Shown here: positions 24,848-38,477 of the stretch, piece by piece
Layout: every line of letters begins with the position of its first letter
How positions within the stretch are numbered: position 1 is the first letter of the stretch
Assembly: GCA_013397845.1 (NCBI GenBank)
Contig: VZTG01002329.1
Span: 248,001-312,000, forward strand
Source: Melanocharis versteri
Taxonomy: Eukaryota; Chordata; Aves; Passeriformes; Melanocharitidae
Direction of reading: 5' to 3'
DNA length: 64,000 bases
Translations under genes and position numbers: made by a program
The notes under the pieces: model-generated
Told to the model about the DNA's origin: nothing
What the model saw: only the letters and a program-made list of their open reading frames with translations
The model's database searches: none

Positions 24848-26399
24848 TTTCTGTAAAGTATAAATATTCTTTATGTGAAGAGCTCTGAGATCAATGCAGC
24901 AAATTGCATCTAAGGCACACTTTGACCTTCAAACTTTAATTATCATAAATAGTGAGGCATGTACACCCTTGTTCATTCATACTGCCTGTGTGCTCCCTCA
25001 CATCCAGTCTGCAATCAATATTGCCATTTCACACACAAGGATTTGCATCCACTTTTTTGTCTTTAAAGTTAGGATGCTGTCTCTGCTGAAGCCCTTGCTG
25101 ATGTCTTTATTTAATTACATGGGGAAGGTGAATGTCTAACTCTAAATTGTGACTTTGATGAAAAGTGCTGCAGTGGTATCCCATTACAGCTCAGGACATT
25201 GGTCTTTGCTCAGGAGGGAAAGAGCCTTCTGCAGTGAATTGCAGCATAATTTTGTACCATCTTCACCAATTTGTCCAGACTTTCATGTCTTTCATTAGAA
25301 ACACTTTGGTGGTCTTCCAGGAGCCTGCTTATGCAGTAAAGCAGTTCTCAACAGGAGTGAAGGTCCCGAACTGATGTAATATCTGTTACTAGAAAGAAAT
25401 TGCTTGGGAAAAGGGAGTAACTCGCTCCAGCCTTTGCAATAGCTGGGGGTACAGTGAGGGGACCCAAGCTCAGGCAGATCTCCCGTTTCTGCGGGGAAGC
25501 TCCTGTTGCTGTAGCAAGGTCTCTCATGCTGCCCGGTGTAGCTGCCTCTCCTGGCAGCAGCACAGGGCCCCACTGTGTCCCAAAGCCACCCTGCCCTCCT
25601 GCATAGCGTAGATGTGGCTGGGGGGCACCCCTTTGCCCCCACCCCCCCTTTCTGAAAACATCTGGCCAATGTCATTCACCAGGATCACTCTTTTCCTTTT
25701 TCCAGCTCAGTGTAACCCAGAAGCAAAACTGTGCCGACCCCTGCCACAGCCCACACCCGAGTGCCTCGGCCATGGCGTGCAGCAGCTCCAAGGAGGGCTC
25801 CCAGGAGATATCTGTTCAAGCACTGGGAAATGAGAGATCCCTTGTACCTCAAGGCAGCTGGTGTGAACAAAAGCTCAGCGGCTCAGTCATCCTAGGACCC
25901 CCTTGCCACCAGCTCCCTGTCCAGCCAGCTGCCTCAAAGCCTGTCCCTCCCCTGCGCCTCTGGGGAGAGACACCACAGTCCCAGCTTTGCTCTGCCTCAT
26001 TGCTGTGAGATGTTCAGTGCTTTCGCTTTCATGCTCATCTCCGAATTTAGCTTGGTAGGTCAGGAAAGACAGGTGATGTCAGGTGGTTTGGGACACCTCT
26101 GCAACCTGACAGGGACATACTCCAGCCCAGAGCCTCCCTGGTGTCCTTGGACAAGCGAGGCAGTTCCTGCTCACGACTGAAACTGCTGTGTGAGGCTGAG
26201 GTTTCCTGGCTGGGAGGCCACACACACAAGCACTGGATAACACAATCTGAAATTTCAGCCCCCACTTCCTTCTCAGTTATATTCCGTCCAGTGCTTCTTC
26301 AGACTCCAGCCCTATGGTTCAACAGTAAATCGACCATTTCCTCACCATACAATACCCCATGGTGTTTTGCTGAGGAAAACTTTAGGTTAACAAGCACCA

Positions 26400-26427
26400 G
26401 AGAAGAGGGAGTGGAGAAGAGGGAGTG
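26400..26427 (+). repeat. 14-bp exact tandem duplication
   Basis: Two exact head-to-tail copies of gagaagagggagtg. A short purine-rich duplication of no known function. Confidence 0.85.
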
Positions 26428-29400
26428 TTATGCACAACTTCTTTTTTGCACAATTTCTCTGACTTTTCCCAGGCTCTTGTTTCAAGCAGTTAGGTGTTCC
26501 ATTTGCACCTCCAGCAGCCACAGTGTCAGTAATTCTTAATTTAAACGATTTAGCTTAGTTTCCCATCAAAACAATATTTTTTCTTCTTTCCCCTCAGGAT
26601 GTAGAGCTCTGCTCCAGCTGCTTCCCTTTGACAGATTTACAGTAATAAAAAATAAAGTAAGAAAACTGTTATTTTGCTTTCAAACACAAATCTTTTGTGA
26701 CAGATTAGACATAGAGGGATAACCTACCCGGCTGGAGGAGTCAGGTATTTATCTGCAGGACTGCACAGCTATATTCAGCAAAGACACGGTACCAGCAGCT
26801 TGATCTTGGTCATGTGAATAACCTTAAAACCTTTTAAAACCCAGGGCAATGCTAAAGAGACACTTACAGGGAACTTGCACAGAAATGACAATCCTTATCA
26901 ATCAGGAAGGTTTCTGCACTGAAAGCCTCAGCTCTGCTACATAGCCCTTGTGGTCCCCACCAGTTCCAAGTGCCCACACTCGGCTGAGGCTGAGGAACAA
27001 GGTACCAGCAGCCAGTCCATGCCACACAGGATATCTTGAATCCCTAAAATACAGCTCCTGGGGCCTTCCAACCCTGACAACTATCACGAACCTTAAATCT
27101 ACTGTATGGTGAGGAAGAGCCATACCCAAAGAGGAAAGCTACCGTTTTGATGAAAAGTCACGTGCATAAAGATTTGTGTGTTCCTAGGTATTTCTATCTG
27201 GTCTGAATGGACCTGAAGAGAGGCTGAAGATGGACAGTGAGGCAGAAGGCTTCCCATCAGAGCCCCCTGTATGTGTTGATCTGTAAAGGCATTTTTAGAG
27301 CAAATATAAGCCAAACGGACACTTTGGGGTTTATGTTACAGTGCTGCTTGCATTTAAAATGAAAGGAGGCAGAGGAACACATTTTAGATGCTCTTATGGA
27401 TTGTGAGCTTTCCAGGGAAAACCAGACTGCTTCTTTAGGAGTGAGCAGATCCCATGGGAAGGCTCTGGAACAGGTGTTCCCCAACGTACTGGGCATATCA
27501 AGTCCCATGCAGCCAGGAAATTCAGGGTAATTAGCTCCGAAGGCACATGCAAAAGGAAGTCTGATGGTAACATAATTATAAAGTCCCCAAGCAAGTACTG
27601 GGAGAGCAGGGATGCTGTTCTCTGCTCTACTCTCTACCAGAAAGCACTGGCAGGTCCTCTGACACTGGACATGTGGTGAGGCCACACTACTGCCCCAGGC
27701 AGACAGCCTTGCAGGCAGGATTTAAAATCCATCTGGCTGGCACTTCCCCAGGGGCCAGCTCCTGGCAGCACCCTGCCACGGCTGCTCACTTGATGCTCCT
27801 GAAGGCTCTTGGACTCGCCTCACCCTGTCTGTAAAATTTCCAGCCATCAGCATCCATACCTGCTCAGTGAATCTGCTGTGACTAATTTACAGTTTCTCAC
27901 CTGATTGATTAGTTTGGAATGAGAGACAAATCATTAAACCCCAGGCCTTTTATTGATAATATGCAAATGGGGAGAATGGTTCAATTCTTGATATTGATCA
28001 TCAGTTACATCCACTTCCCCACAATTATACAAAACATGCCATTTGTTGCTTGGATTGTGCAGGTTAAAGCCACATCTAGGAAGAAAATATGCCTCCCTGT
28101 GGCTCACTGCAAAGCACATTGTCTTCTACAAAACAACTGCAGGAGCAGGAAAGAAAAAGTAGCAATGTACTGCTTTAAAAAACATGTTTGTGGTCCTGTG
28201 GAGAACAGAAGTGTCTTCATTTATTAGATGCAAGTAAAAAGGTTAAGGTCCAGGACAGCATGGTGATTCAAGCATTACAAGCATAGACTGGAATTTGTTG
28301 AATCTTCCAAGTTAATACACAAACCGCCAGGGCAAAGTAAAAATATTTACAAAGCTAAAAAGAATTGCTGGCTTAATAAAAGCCAGTTAATAAAGTTGAG
28401 AACTGAATATCCATCCTGCCCACCCCTCTGTCTGAAAGAACCACATAAGGCCTGCCTGTGCCATGTCTCCAGGGCCCCTCCAGGTGTGAGAGCCTCTCCC
28501 ATCTCCTCCACTGCTTTTAGCATGATGTGCCGTGGGTCTGCCTGACCCAAAGAAGCCCAGACTGCAGAGGACTTTATTACGATGAGCAAACAGAAAATAC
28601 AATCAGGCCACACTTCCCTGTGGCACAAATCCCTGTCAGTGTATCAAATTGAGAAATGGAGTAGGAAAGTGTGAAAGAAAAGCAGCCAGGGGAAACACAC
28701 GGTGGAGCTGGTTGTGAATATGTCCAAAAGGCCCTGAAAGACTGCAGGCAACGTGACACTTCCAAAACATGTTACCTGTGTAACACAGGCAGGTCAAAGT
28801 GTCCTCGTAAGCTCTCTGTCCTGCACAGTGCCTCGTGCCATGGTGATGGCAGCACCCTCTCAGGGCCATTGCCCCTCCCTGCATCTCACTGCTGCTGCCT
28901 GCAGCGGGACAGGCTGCACTTCATTGCCTTCAGTCCGCACCTCTGTGCATCCCCACCTTCTGCCTTACTTCCTCTTTGGATGTTTCAACACTGCAGAACA
29001 ACTTGTCCCAGCATGCCCCCCCCGTATCCCACCAGTGGAGGAAAAATCCCCTCCACAGCCCCAGTAACAGTGGGGTGGCAAATGGTGATAAACGTGAGTG
29101 AGACTAAGTGCTGCCATGCAATCCAAAGCAATAGATTTGAACATTATATTTTCTTTCCGTGCTTAGAAATGGAATTTCTCTTTTTGGCAAAAAAAACCCC
29201 CAGCACCCTCATGCTTTGCATATCCTAAATTAATGCAGCAGGGACCATATGCTGAAACATTCTAACCAGGCAAGAAACCTTACAAAGGTAAAACTTGAAG
29301 ATTTTACCCTTCATTAACAAAATGCCACCGCAGTTCATCCAAAAGTTGGAATTATTTAAAACATGATGTATATTAATCCAAAAGTAATTCTAAACTGATA

Positions 29401-32400
29401 GTTCACTTAGCAGATGTATTCTGTGATGAAGCCCTTGCTAAATCTAAAATAGCCTTTATTTTATTCTAGTAATAACAACCAAACCAGATGCTTTAGCCTA
29501 CATTTCGTATATGAAGATACTACTGATATAAAAATAATACCCTGTAGGATGGTCCTACACAGTGCAGTCTATGCCTTGAAGAGACAAGAAAAAAGGAATA
29601 GCCTGGCAAAGAATTATCACCTTTATTATATAGCTGAGGAGCAGAGGCACTGAGTGATTAGCTGTCCTGCTCATAATACCATTGGAAGGTTATAGCCAGA
29701 CCTAATAGGGTCTGGTTGTGCCAGACAATATGTTCTCACTACACTGCCATCTTTCTTCACTGGTGTAAATGGCTTATTTTAAAAGTAGATTTTCATTGGC
29801 ATCAGCTTGGTTAAGGACACCCAATTTCTCATGGCTGAATCACACATCAAAGCTGAATAACCCTTATTCTTCTGCTGCAGATGACTGCTGTGGACAGCTG
29901 TAGTTATAGGCACTTGAACACTACAAAAAAAGTAACATTAATTTTAGTAAAAAAAAAAAAATCACTGAAGTTTTAGGACCTGAAGAAAACATTAAGAAAA
30001 GATCTTATTATCCTTAACTCTGTGTGTTCTTATGCTGTCAGGTGACAGGTATGTGATTCTGTACAATATTGCCATAAAAAGCCCAAGATTTAAAGCACCG
30101 GTAATATCCCTGACATACACTGGAGATGTAATAACCTGGGGCACAATGTTCAAAAATCCATCTGATTCCAGGTGACTACAGCCAGAGGTGTGCACTGTAT
30201 GGAGAGGTTGCTATATGTTGCATCTATTGGTGTTTTCCCTTTGCTGAGGAATTTTTGTTCATTGATGTGGTCATTTCTCTCACTGCATGCTCATTTTAAT
30301 GAAGCAAAATCCCCATGATAACAAACTACAACAGGGTAAATCTTCCTCTGGGCCAGCTGCTTTGTTTACATAAAATGCTAACTTTTCTAGCACTTACGTG
30401 TTTTATAAGAATATTTAATTTGAAGTGTAACATCGGGTGCAGGGATTGCAAATAAAGTAATGGTGCATTAATTGCTTTCTTTTTGCCTAAGTTGCACCTG
30501 GGCTTCTAAATTTTGATCTAACTAAATAGAGAGCAAGACAAGAAAATGTGAATCACTTGAGACTTCTAAGAAGCTATTAAGGAAAGGAGTGATGGCTGGC
30601 CCTAAAAATAGAGCAGTGGAAGAGCAGACCTGATGCTCCAGGTGGTCTGTGTTCCTGCAAAACACTATAAAGGGTAAAGCAGCCGTGTCTCTGCAGTCCC
30701 CACTGGAACTGATCTGGAAATACACATGATCAGGCCCAATTTTGTGTTGCAAACTGGGTTTTTCTGCCTGGAGAACGGCTCTCCCTGGGATTTACAACTC
30801 TCTAAAGCCCCCATCCACACAAGTCCACTGATTATTGTTGCTCTCCTGAGGACTGAGAGCCAAACCATTGATGGCACCAAAGATAATTTCAAGACTCTCT
30901 CGCTTTTCCTTGGCACCAAATTTTCCTCCTGTGCTTCTGCTTTTGCCCTCAATGTGCTCACGAGCTGCAGGAACTGTATTTAGTGTTGCTGCCTCTCAGT
31001 TGACTGGCAGCAGGTGGGCACAGTAATGGTCTCTTCTCTTCCTATTTTTACCCAACCTTTATTTTCTCACATTAGATAGCTACTTTATTTGTGAAATAAA
31101 ATTAATGGCCCAGGTGCAATCTATTCAAAGTCTTTCCCAGACAGCAAATTTTGGCAGCACTTAATCTGAATGTCAGGGGTTCTGCTAACCAGTTTTCAGC
31201 TTCTAGTCCTCACCAGGAGGAGCTGAGCCGCTGCTGTCTTGTGATACATCACTTCCACATTCACTAGAGAGCCCAGCCAGGCAAAAAGGCAGTTCTTTAT
31301 CTCAGAGAGAACACATCTATGGATTCACCAAAAAGACACAAATGAGAGATGAAGCAAATGTGGAGAGGACAAAGGCAAGGGAAGATGACAGAAGAATTCA
31401 TAATTTCTTCCCTTTTCCAAGCAGCTCTGAGAGCCAGCTGTGACTTCTTTGCAGTACTCATCACACCGCAAAGAGTGATGTGGTTTAAAATATTATTCAG
31501 GCAAGAAAGGGTGTTCTATTATTGCCCTAACTTTCCCAGCAAATCTACCTTTTGCAGCAGACACCTATGCTTTCACAAAACTGCCTTTCTTTTTCCTCTC
31601 TTACTAGTCATAATTGTGCATAAATCTTTATCACAGAAGTTTGCTACTCTAGTGAGACCACTTTCTGCAATTTAAAGTGCTGAGAAACACATTACATTGT
31701 TAGTCAAAAGGGCAGGAGATAAAAGGTTTGAGATTTCTAACTTAATTTGAGATATTCTGTGCTTGTGTTGTGCAATAATGTTAAAAGTAAAGTGTGGGTG
31801 GACACTGGTTTTACAGTGTCTGAACTTCTCAGGGCTTCTTCACAACAACACTGCAATAATTCACTTACTGTACAAGCTACCATGCAGAGAATGACTTTAT
31901 GTTCCAAACCTGTGGAAGAAAACCAAGACAGAGCTAATAAGGAAATGTTTTCTTCTGAGTGTGTCAAGGATTGAAAGCTAATTGATTTTTCAGAGGAATC
32001 AAAAGCAATATGTATCTCCTCAGCATCTTGAAATCCAGGTCCAATTATAGTTTTTCTTTGTAACTGTGGCAAACAGGCTGCTTTCATGGTTTCCAGAACA
32101 TTGTTCTCCTATTGCAAGTCAGGTTGCTTCATTATTTCTAGTGGGAAAAAAAGTATTTTGGGGGGAGTCAGGCAACTGCAGGAAGATCAGAGGGCAGCAT
32201 TTCTCTAAGTAGGTACAACATAAGTGTTCACATTTACAGAAGGCTGGATTTTTAGACTAATATCCACATTCGGAGAGGAACACAGAGATCTTGCAATAGG
32301 AGGATAGTGCAGCTTCTTACAAATTAATGAAGTAGAAACACAATATTTATACCAAAGTTCCCCCTCTTCAGATTTAATTTGTGTTCCCCATGGTACTTGA

Positions 32401-35400
32401 GTCTTTCCATTTGTGATACACCATAATGCTTGAGCCAAAGCTGTGGCATCTTGGTCTCTGCTGGGATAAAGCCAAGGCAGGTTTTCAAGCTGGAATTTCC
32501 TCCATAGGTAGTTCGCCATATGCCTTTGCTGCCTGATGCCATTTTAGATCAGACTGAAAGAAGAGATTGTGTGTGAATTTTAATTGTAGCTAAACCAAGA
32601 AATCACCTACTCACTCCTTCAGTGGTCATGTGCACTGGATGAGTGCACTCCGCATTTCAGTGCCTTCTGAAAGGGTGCAAGTTCAAGGTTATACTTTCTG
32701 TTATCTGTTTGTTCTTTAAATATTTTCCTCTTTTCCAGCTAGGTGGCATGCCAGAGCCCATAAACCTCTTAATATTCTAGCTTTACCACACAGCTTTTAC
32801 AAACAAGGTCACAGAGAACAGAGGAAAAACATATAATTAATAATTATCAAGACTCACTGCTGTGTGGGCTGCAAGTCCCTGCTCAGAAATTAGAACCAAA
32901 TTATTCCAGGCTTTAAAAAAGGTAGTTAAGATATCCAGCATACTTAAATTATCTCCTCTGAGAGACTACACCAGCTCCATTAGCTCCCTGCATGTACTTT
33001 GCTCCATGCTAACACGTACCACATGCTTTAAATCACAGCAGCCAGTTCCTTCTCATTGCACTTGCCTCACTCCCCACGCTCCCTGAAATGCCTCTCCAGT
33101 TCCCCTTGCCTTGTCTCCTTCAACCCAGCCCCGTTAATGCCAGCTGATCTGGAACAGCCACACAGATTATTTAGCAAAGCAGGGGGAAAAAAAAAGGAAA
33201 ATATTTCAAATCTTTTTGAAATAGCTGTGAAATAAGTAGTGCAATCCTAGTCCCTTTAGGAGTCCTCCAGGTTTGTTTCAGTCAGTGAAATGAGAGGGAA
33301 CTACCAAGCAAGGTAAACCCTCATCCATGGTATTTCTAAGCAACTTGTTTTAAACAGGACATGGTGGCACTCATTACCAAAATCTGAAAATTATCCAGGG
33401 AATTATTAAGGATGCAAAGATTTTGAGATGAGGAGGCACAAGTATGTAACCTAATCTGACTGCATAATCCTGGGTATTGAATTTGTCTCATGTTCCCCCA
33501 GGTTATCCAGTAGTTTATTCAGATGTAAATAATTATTTTCTAGGGAAAAGCATTTATATAACAATCTAGGACTCATTCATTTACCAGTGAATTTCCAGAA
33601 ATAAATTTACTTTGGGTTTGGAAACTTGAAAAGTTGAGCACACATCCCCATAAGGGACATTTGTAAGGGATGGATCAACACACTCCTAGGAATGCTCTCC
33701 CTGAGAAGTTTGTCCTCTTCTTGGAAGGTAGCCCCTCTGTTTCAGATTTTACATATTCCCTCATCAAACATTGTGCATGTCCTTTGCCCAGAGATAAGGT
33801 CTGTGGTTAGTTAAATAGTACTTCAAAGGCACCTATTTTCTTCTAGTAAAATAATAAATCATTGACTCTCAGATGGTGATATAAACATATTCACTTAGAA
33901 AATAATTACTTATGTTCTTCTGGCGAATAATAGAAGGAAATCAGATTAAGAGCATTTATTCCATAAATGAAAAGTGAGATTGTATCCAAACATCTGTCAC
34001 CAAACTAAATGTTTCTGCAACCCAAATCCATTTGTTAATTGTCTCCGTTCTGCCTGGAATGCAGCTGTTTAAGTAATTCCTGAAGTAGCATCTATGTCAT
34101 TGACAGACATCTGTGCAGAATCAGTGATGTGCAGAGAATACTCTATTTATAGAGAGGCAATCATGCCTTTCTTGTCTTCCCTCCTCCCACCCACAGCTCT
34201 TCACAGTGATGTCAGGGGAGTCCCAATCATGATATTAATTTCTTTTCAGCTGAAATGTACCCATAAAGTTTAGTCAAGAACAAATGAGTAAAGGAAAGTG
34301 AAGATTATTTTTCTTGTGCTGAAAAATATTTTTAGATACCAACCATAGAGATTTTTTCATATCAGAAAAGGACAGGATTTGATGAAATAGAAAGAACATA
34401 AAAATAGCATTTTACAAATAGTATAGCATCTATTATTTATCATAGCAGTCTTTGGGTAAAGGCCCAAAGCAAAATAATTCACTTTGAAGATGAAACAAAG
34501 AGAGGTGGCAACTATTACAAAAACTTTTGGTATTTTCTTTATGAAAATTTTTTGTTGAAATATAGCCACTACCTAAAACAATCTTGCTGGAGAAAAAGAA
34601 AATAAGAGAGTTTTAGTTCTTTTCAAATGCTCATAGAAGAAAGGGGAAAATTCTGTACATTTCGTAGATGAAAAACATTTTGTGAAGAGGCCAGTTCTAC
34701 TTAATTATCCACGGCTTTCTATGGAGCTAGAATGCTCCCATTCCACAGCAAGCACACTGCATCATAAACTTATTATGGTAGTTCTCATGTTCCAGCCCCA
34801 GAATAACTGAATTTGATTGAATTCTCCTTAGGAAGAGGAATAGGAAGGTTCTTGAGACACTTCATCATGAAACACATACTAATTATAGTATTATTTAAGA
34901 GTAAAATATTTCAAAATGTACTTTATTTTACAATGTGAGGGGCTATTCAAATATTAAAGATCATATATTATTTACTCACAAAGAAAATGAGTTATGATTC
35001 TAAAATGGAACATACACAGCGGGGCAGAAAACTCCAACATGACATAGTTGTGAATGTGAAGGCACTCTAGTTAGTAATTGTTGTTTCCAGGAATCCTGCG
35101 CTTGACAGCAGGCTTTATATGGGCACAGTTTAAGTTAAAAAAACCAAACAAAAGTCCTATGAAATTTCTTCAACACCAAAGAAATGACTACACGGGTCCA
35201 ATGGGAAGGGAATTAATAGATTTTGTGCTTACTTTTGTCTTCAGAACTTTATTTTTGCTTAACTGGCTGCATTACATAAAATAAGAAAATTCCATATGCT
35301 GGCTTGTGCACCTCTGCTCAGAATAGGGAAGGATCTTATGATGACTTTGAGGAACTCAGGGTAACCTGGAGTCCTATGGCTTTGCTAGGTCTCAGCAAAG

Positions 35401-35902
35401 GACATTGCACAACATTAGCCAATTGTTTCACTACTCAGCAATTTAATTTATGTCAGTGTTGTTATTTGCAAATTTTTCATATGCACAGTCTATGCTAACA
35501 GAACCAACTTCTATTAGAAATACTTCTAAATAAAATGAGATACTTGCAATTATCAAGGGATAGAACTGTTATTTGTGAATACTTATTCTGCAAAACATCT
35601 TAGTTCAGTTCCTGTCAAGGTTAGAGTTAGCTATAGGCATTGTAGAGCCTGCTAACTGGAATGAGGATCCTCCACAATTAGCTGAAAATATTTCTGCAGC
35701 ACAGGTGGGGTGATCTCTTGGGTTTTCCTGGCCTAAGAGAGTTACCAAAACATTTGAAAATACACTGCATGGAAGCATGTTGCCATTCAAGCTGTGCTAG
35801 AAGGCAGTGCTGCAGCTGCCTGTTCTATAGACTCACTTCATGTTATCCATGTCAAATGTTTTTGCATCTCATGCAGTCAGGCTTGGTTCTGCTTCTGTTC
35901 CT

Positions 35903-36018
35903 GATTGAGGCCAGGCTGGAGAGGGCTCTGGGCACCCTGGCCTAGAGGGTGGCATCCCTGGGGAGGGGGTGATCTTTAAGGTCCCTTCCAACCCAAACCA
36001 ATCTATGATTCCATGATC
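35903..36018 (+). mobile_element. CR1 LINE 3' end fragment
   Basis: About 115 bp of the 3' terminus of CR1 on the plus strand: 'tgattgaggccaggctgga', 'gatctttaaggtcccttcc', then 'aatctatgattccatga', which are degenerate ATTCTATG octamers. Confidence 0.9.
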
Positions 36019-38477
36019 AGCAAAACTAGGCTTGCATTGCTAATTCCACCAAGGCTCTGCGTAAACCTGCAAAAAGAGAGCAATTCATTTTTTCAAACCT
36101 GATAAACCATCCAGGAGACTGATCTGTTTTCCCCCAAGCTAAACTATCCAAGAGCCCAATGTGACTTCTTTGACATGATGTAATCTACATCTAAGACAAA
36201 TTTAGGCACAACTTTTGAAAGTCTGAAGAGAAATCCAGAAACCCTGACAAGTGTTCACAACTACTGGTGCTCATGGGAGATAAAACCAGAGTCTGACTGG
36301 ATACCAACTAATTTAAAAGCCCACATGGCAGAGCACATCACAGAGACAGTCCTGAGTCCCAAAGCAGTGCTGTCCCAGCAGAAAGAATGCCAGGAAAACA
36401 TTTAGCAGAGAACAGCTTGAGGCTAAACTTTGTGTTAATTTGCTTCCCTACCTCAATCTTTTCCTTTTACTGAAGGCTTTTACAACCATTGCATTTGTCA
36501 ATGTCAGACATGGATAAAATGCACAGCAGTCAGGACAGAGATTAGTGGAAAACTGGCCAAGGGTTGCTCCCTCCATTCAGTCAAGTCCTTGTGTCTTGAA
36601 GCATGACAGCTTAAATTTTTTAAAGCAGTTATGTAAAATTGAGACTGCATTTGTGTCCCCTGCAGCAGCAGGTCACTCTGCCCTCTGCCCTGGCCAGGAA
36701 GGCTCATCTTCCTGGCAGGGAGCAGAGAGAACATCATTTAAATTAACTCCTTGGCTGCCCATGAAGAACTACTCCACAGCAGGCTGGGAAAGTGACACAC
36801 CACTTCTGAAGGCAAAACCACCTGCTCATGGTGAAGGACAAAAAGTCTAGTTTAATGCATTGTCCGTGTGTGTGGTGCTCTCTGGGCTCCATGTCCTTCC
36901 TTCTAAAAGATGAGGCCACAGGTGTACTGGAAAGCCAGGGGGCAGATAGATGAATTTGCTGTCATCCTTTTTTATTTTCGTTTGTGTCAATTTTACTTTA
37001 TTTTGCCAACAACCCCAAGAAGGAGTTTACTTGCTGACCTTTCTTAGATGTGTTGTTACATGTCTGAAAATCAATTTCTAGAGTTATCTGTTGTCTCTTC
37101 CCTCCCCCACCCCCCTCCCCTGCAGCACTTTGAAATGTGTAGGCTGGGGAGAGATAAGTGATATAGGTTTGCTGGACTGACACAAGTGTAACAGGGACAC
37201 AATTTATGACTCAGCTCATTCATGGTAGATTATATGCTCTTGAGATACTCGATGATTTATAGCTGATGTAAATTGTGATACTTACTGGGCCATTAGCAAA
37301 GCCATTATCTCTGTCGTGAAAACTCAGAATCAGTATATGTCAGCAGAGACAGAAACAGTATTGTGAGCTTGCTGATAAAAATGGGTTTGTGGAGAAGCAT
37401 TCTAGGATTCCATTTGACACAGCCCTTTCAGAATTCTGAGAATAGCAATTTTACTAATGAAAATCCTGAAGTCAGGTAGTTATGTCCTTTGCAATTATTA
37501 GGTATGTGGTAATGGCCAGAGTGCATTAGCAGCCTCTCTCAAACAAGAATTTTGCAAGTCACAACTAGGAAAAACCTGTGACACGATGCTGCCAGCCATT
37601 TTCTAGATAATAACTAATAATATGTTGAAATACTACTTTTTATCATGAAAATTAATTCCCAGAATTAATTAATTTTATTCTGCAATTAAAGAAAATGCAT
37701 TTTTTGGAGAAATGCAGTACTGATTAGAGCCTCTTGCCAAAGAAGAGGATCAGCACCATACATTTAGACCACTGAGAACAGGCTGGGTGTCATACTGGAA
37801 ATACAAGGCAAACATCTGAGCTAGAGCTATAGTGAGCAAGCCACTGACTACAGTCAGTTCACAATAAATAGTCACACAAACATTTTGTTCAAAGTCAGTT
37901 TAAAAATCTTTGTTCTCCAAGTGACAGCTCTAAAGATTTACTTCACTAAATAAGCCATCTTTTAAGATTGTTCACTTCTGATTTTTCAGGAGCTACTATT
38001 TGTACAGGAGAATGGCTGAAAGAACCACCTGCCCTTACTCAAAGGTATTCCTGAGGTCTCGAGTTCAGCTGCTTTCAGAGCTCTGGAGCATTGGATGTGG
38101 CACGTTAGTCTAGCTCACTCTGGAAACCATCATCAACCATAAAGTGCCGATCTCTCTCGCAAAAGGTGCTCACATTTCTCACTTGTAATTTGATGTGAAC
38201 AGCATTTACCATGCAATGAGTCAGGATTTTCCATAAGGCTCTTAATAGCTTCACAGTCATTATGTTTGGCCCCTACATCAGCTCTTTCTCCCACTTCTTG
38301 CACGACTGGCTCACCACATCTAACAAATCCCAAAGTGCTCTTGTGTCTACCCTTGCATCTCAAATGTTCTCAACATCCCCGTACCTAGACTGGCTAACCA
38401 AAACAGTTGCTCTTATGGTGGTCTCTAATTCACCATCTTTTAGTTTCACACAGTGTTGCTCTTATAGGATTAACACT
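36019..38477. other. Intergenic region
   Basis: No gene was recognised. The stretch 37,190-37,500 lacks repeats and contains an AP-1/MARE-like TGACTCAGC at 37,207-37,215. The rest is plain AT-rich sequence. Confidence 0.55.

Larger units (their letters stand above)
23346..35902. other. Intergenic region
   Basis: About 12.5 kb without a recognisable gene or a clear transposon. GC-richer patches lie at 25.4-26.0, 27.65-27.83 and 28.4-29.1 kb. The open frames in them (up to 185 codons, starting with GTG or other non-ATG codons) overlap one another on both strands and match nothing I know. Small purine repeats are listed separately. The stretch 29.2-35 kb is AT-rich. Confidence 0.55.

Noticed and set aside
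28671..29228. 185-codon open frame on plus
   Set aside because: It starts at a GTG, lies in a GC-rich patch that opens frames on both strands, and shows no known motif.
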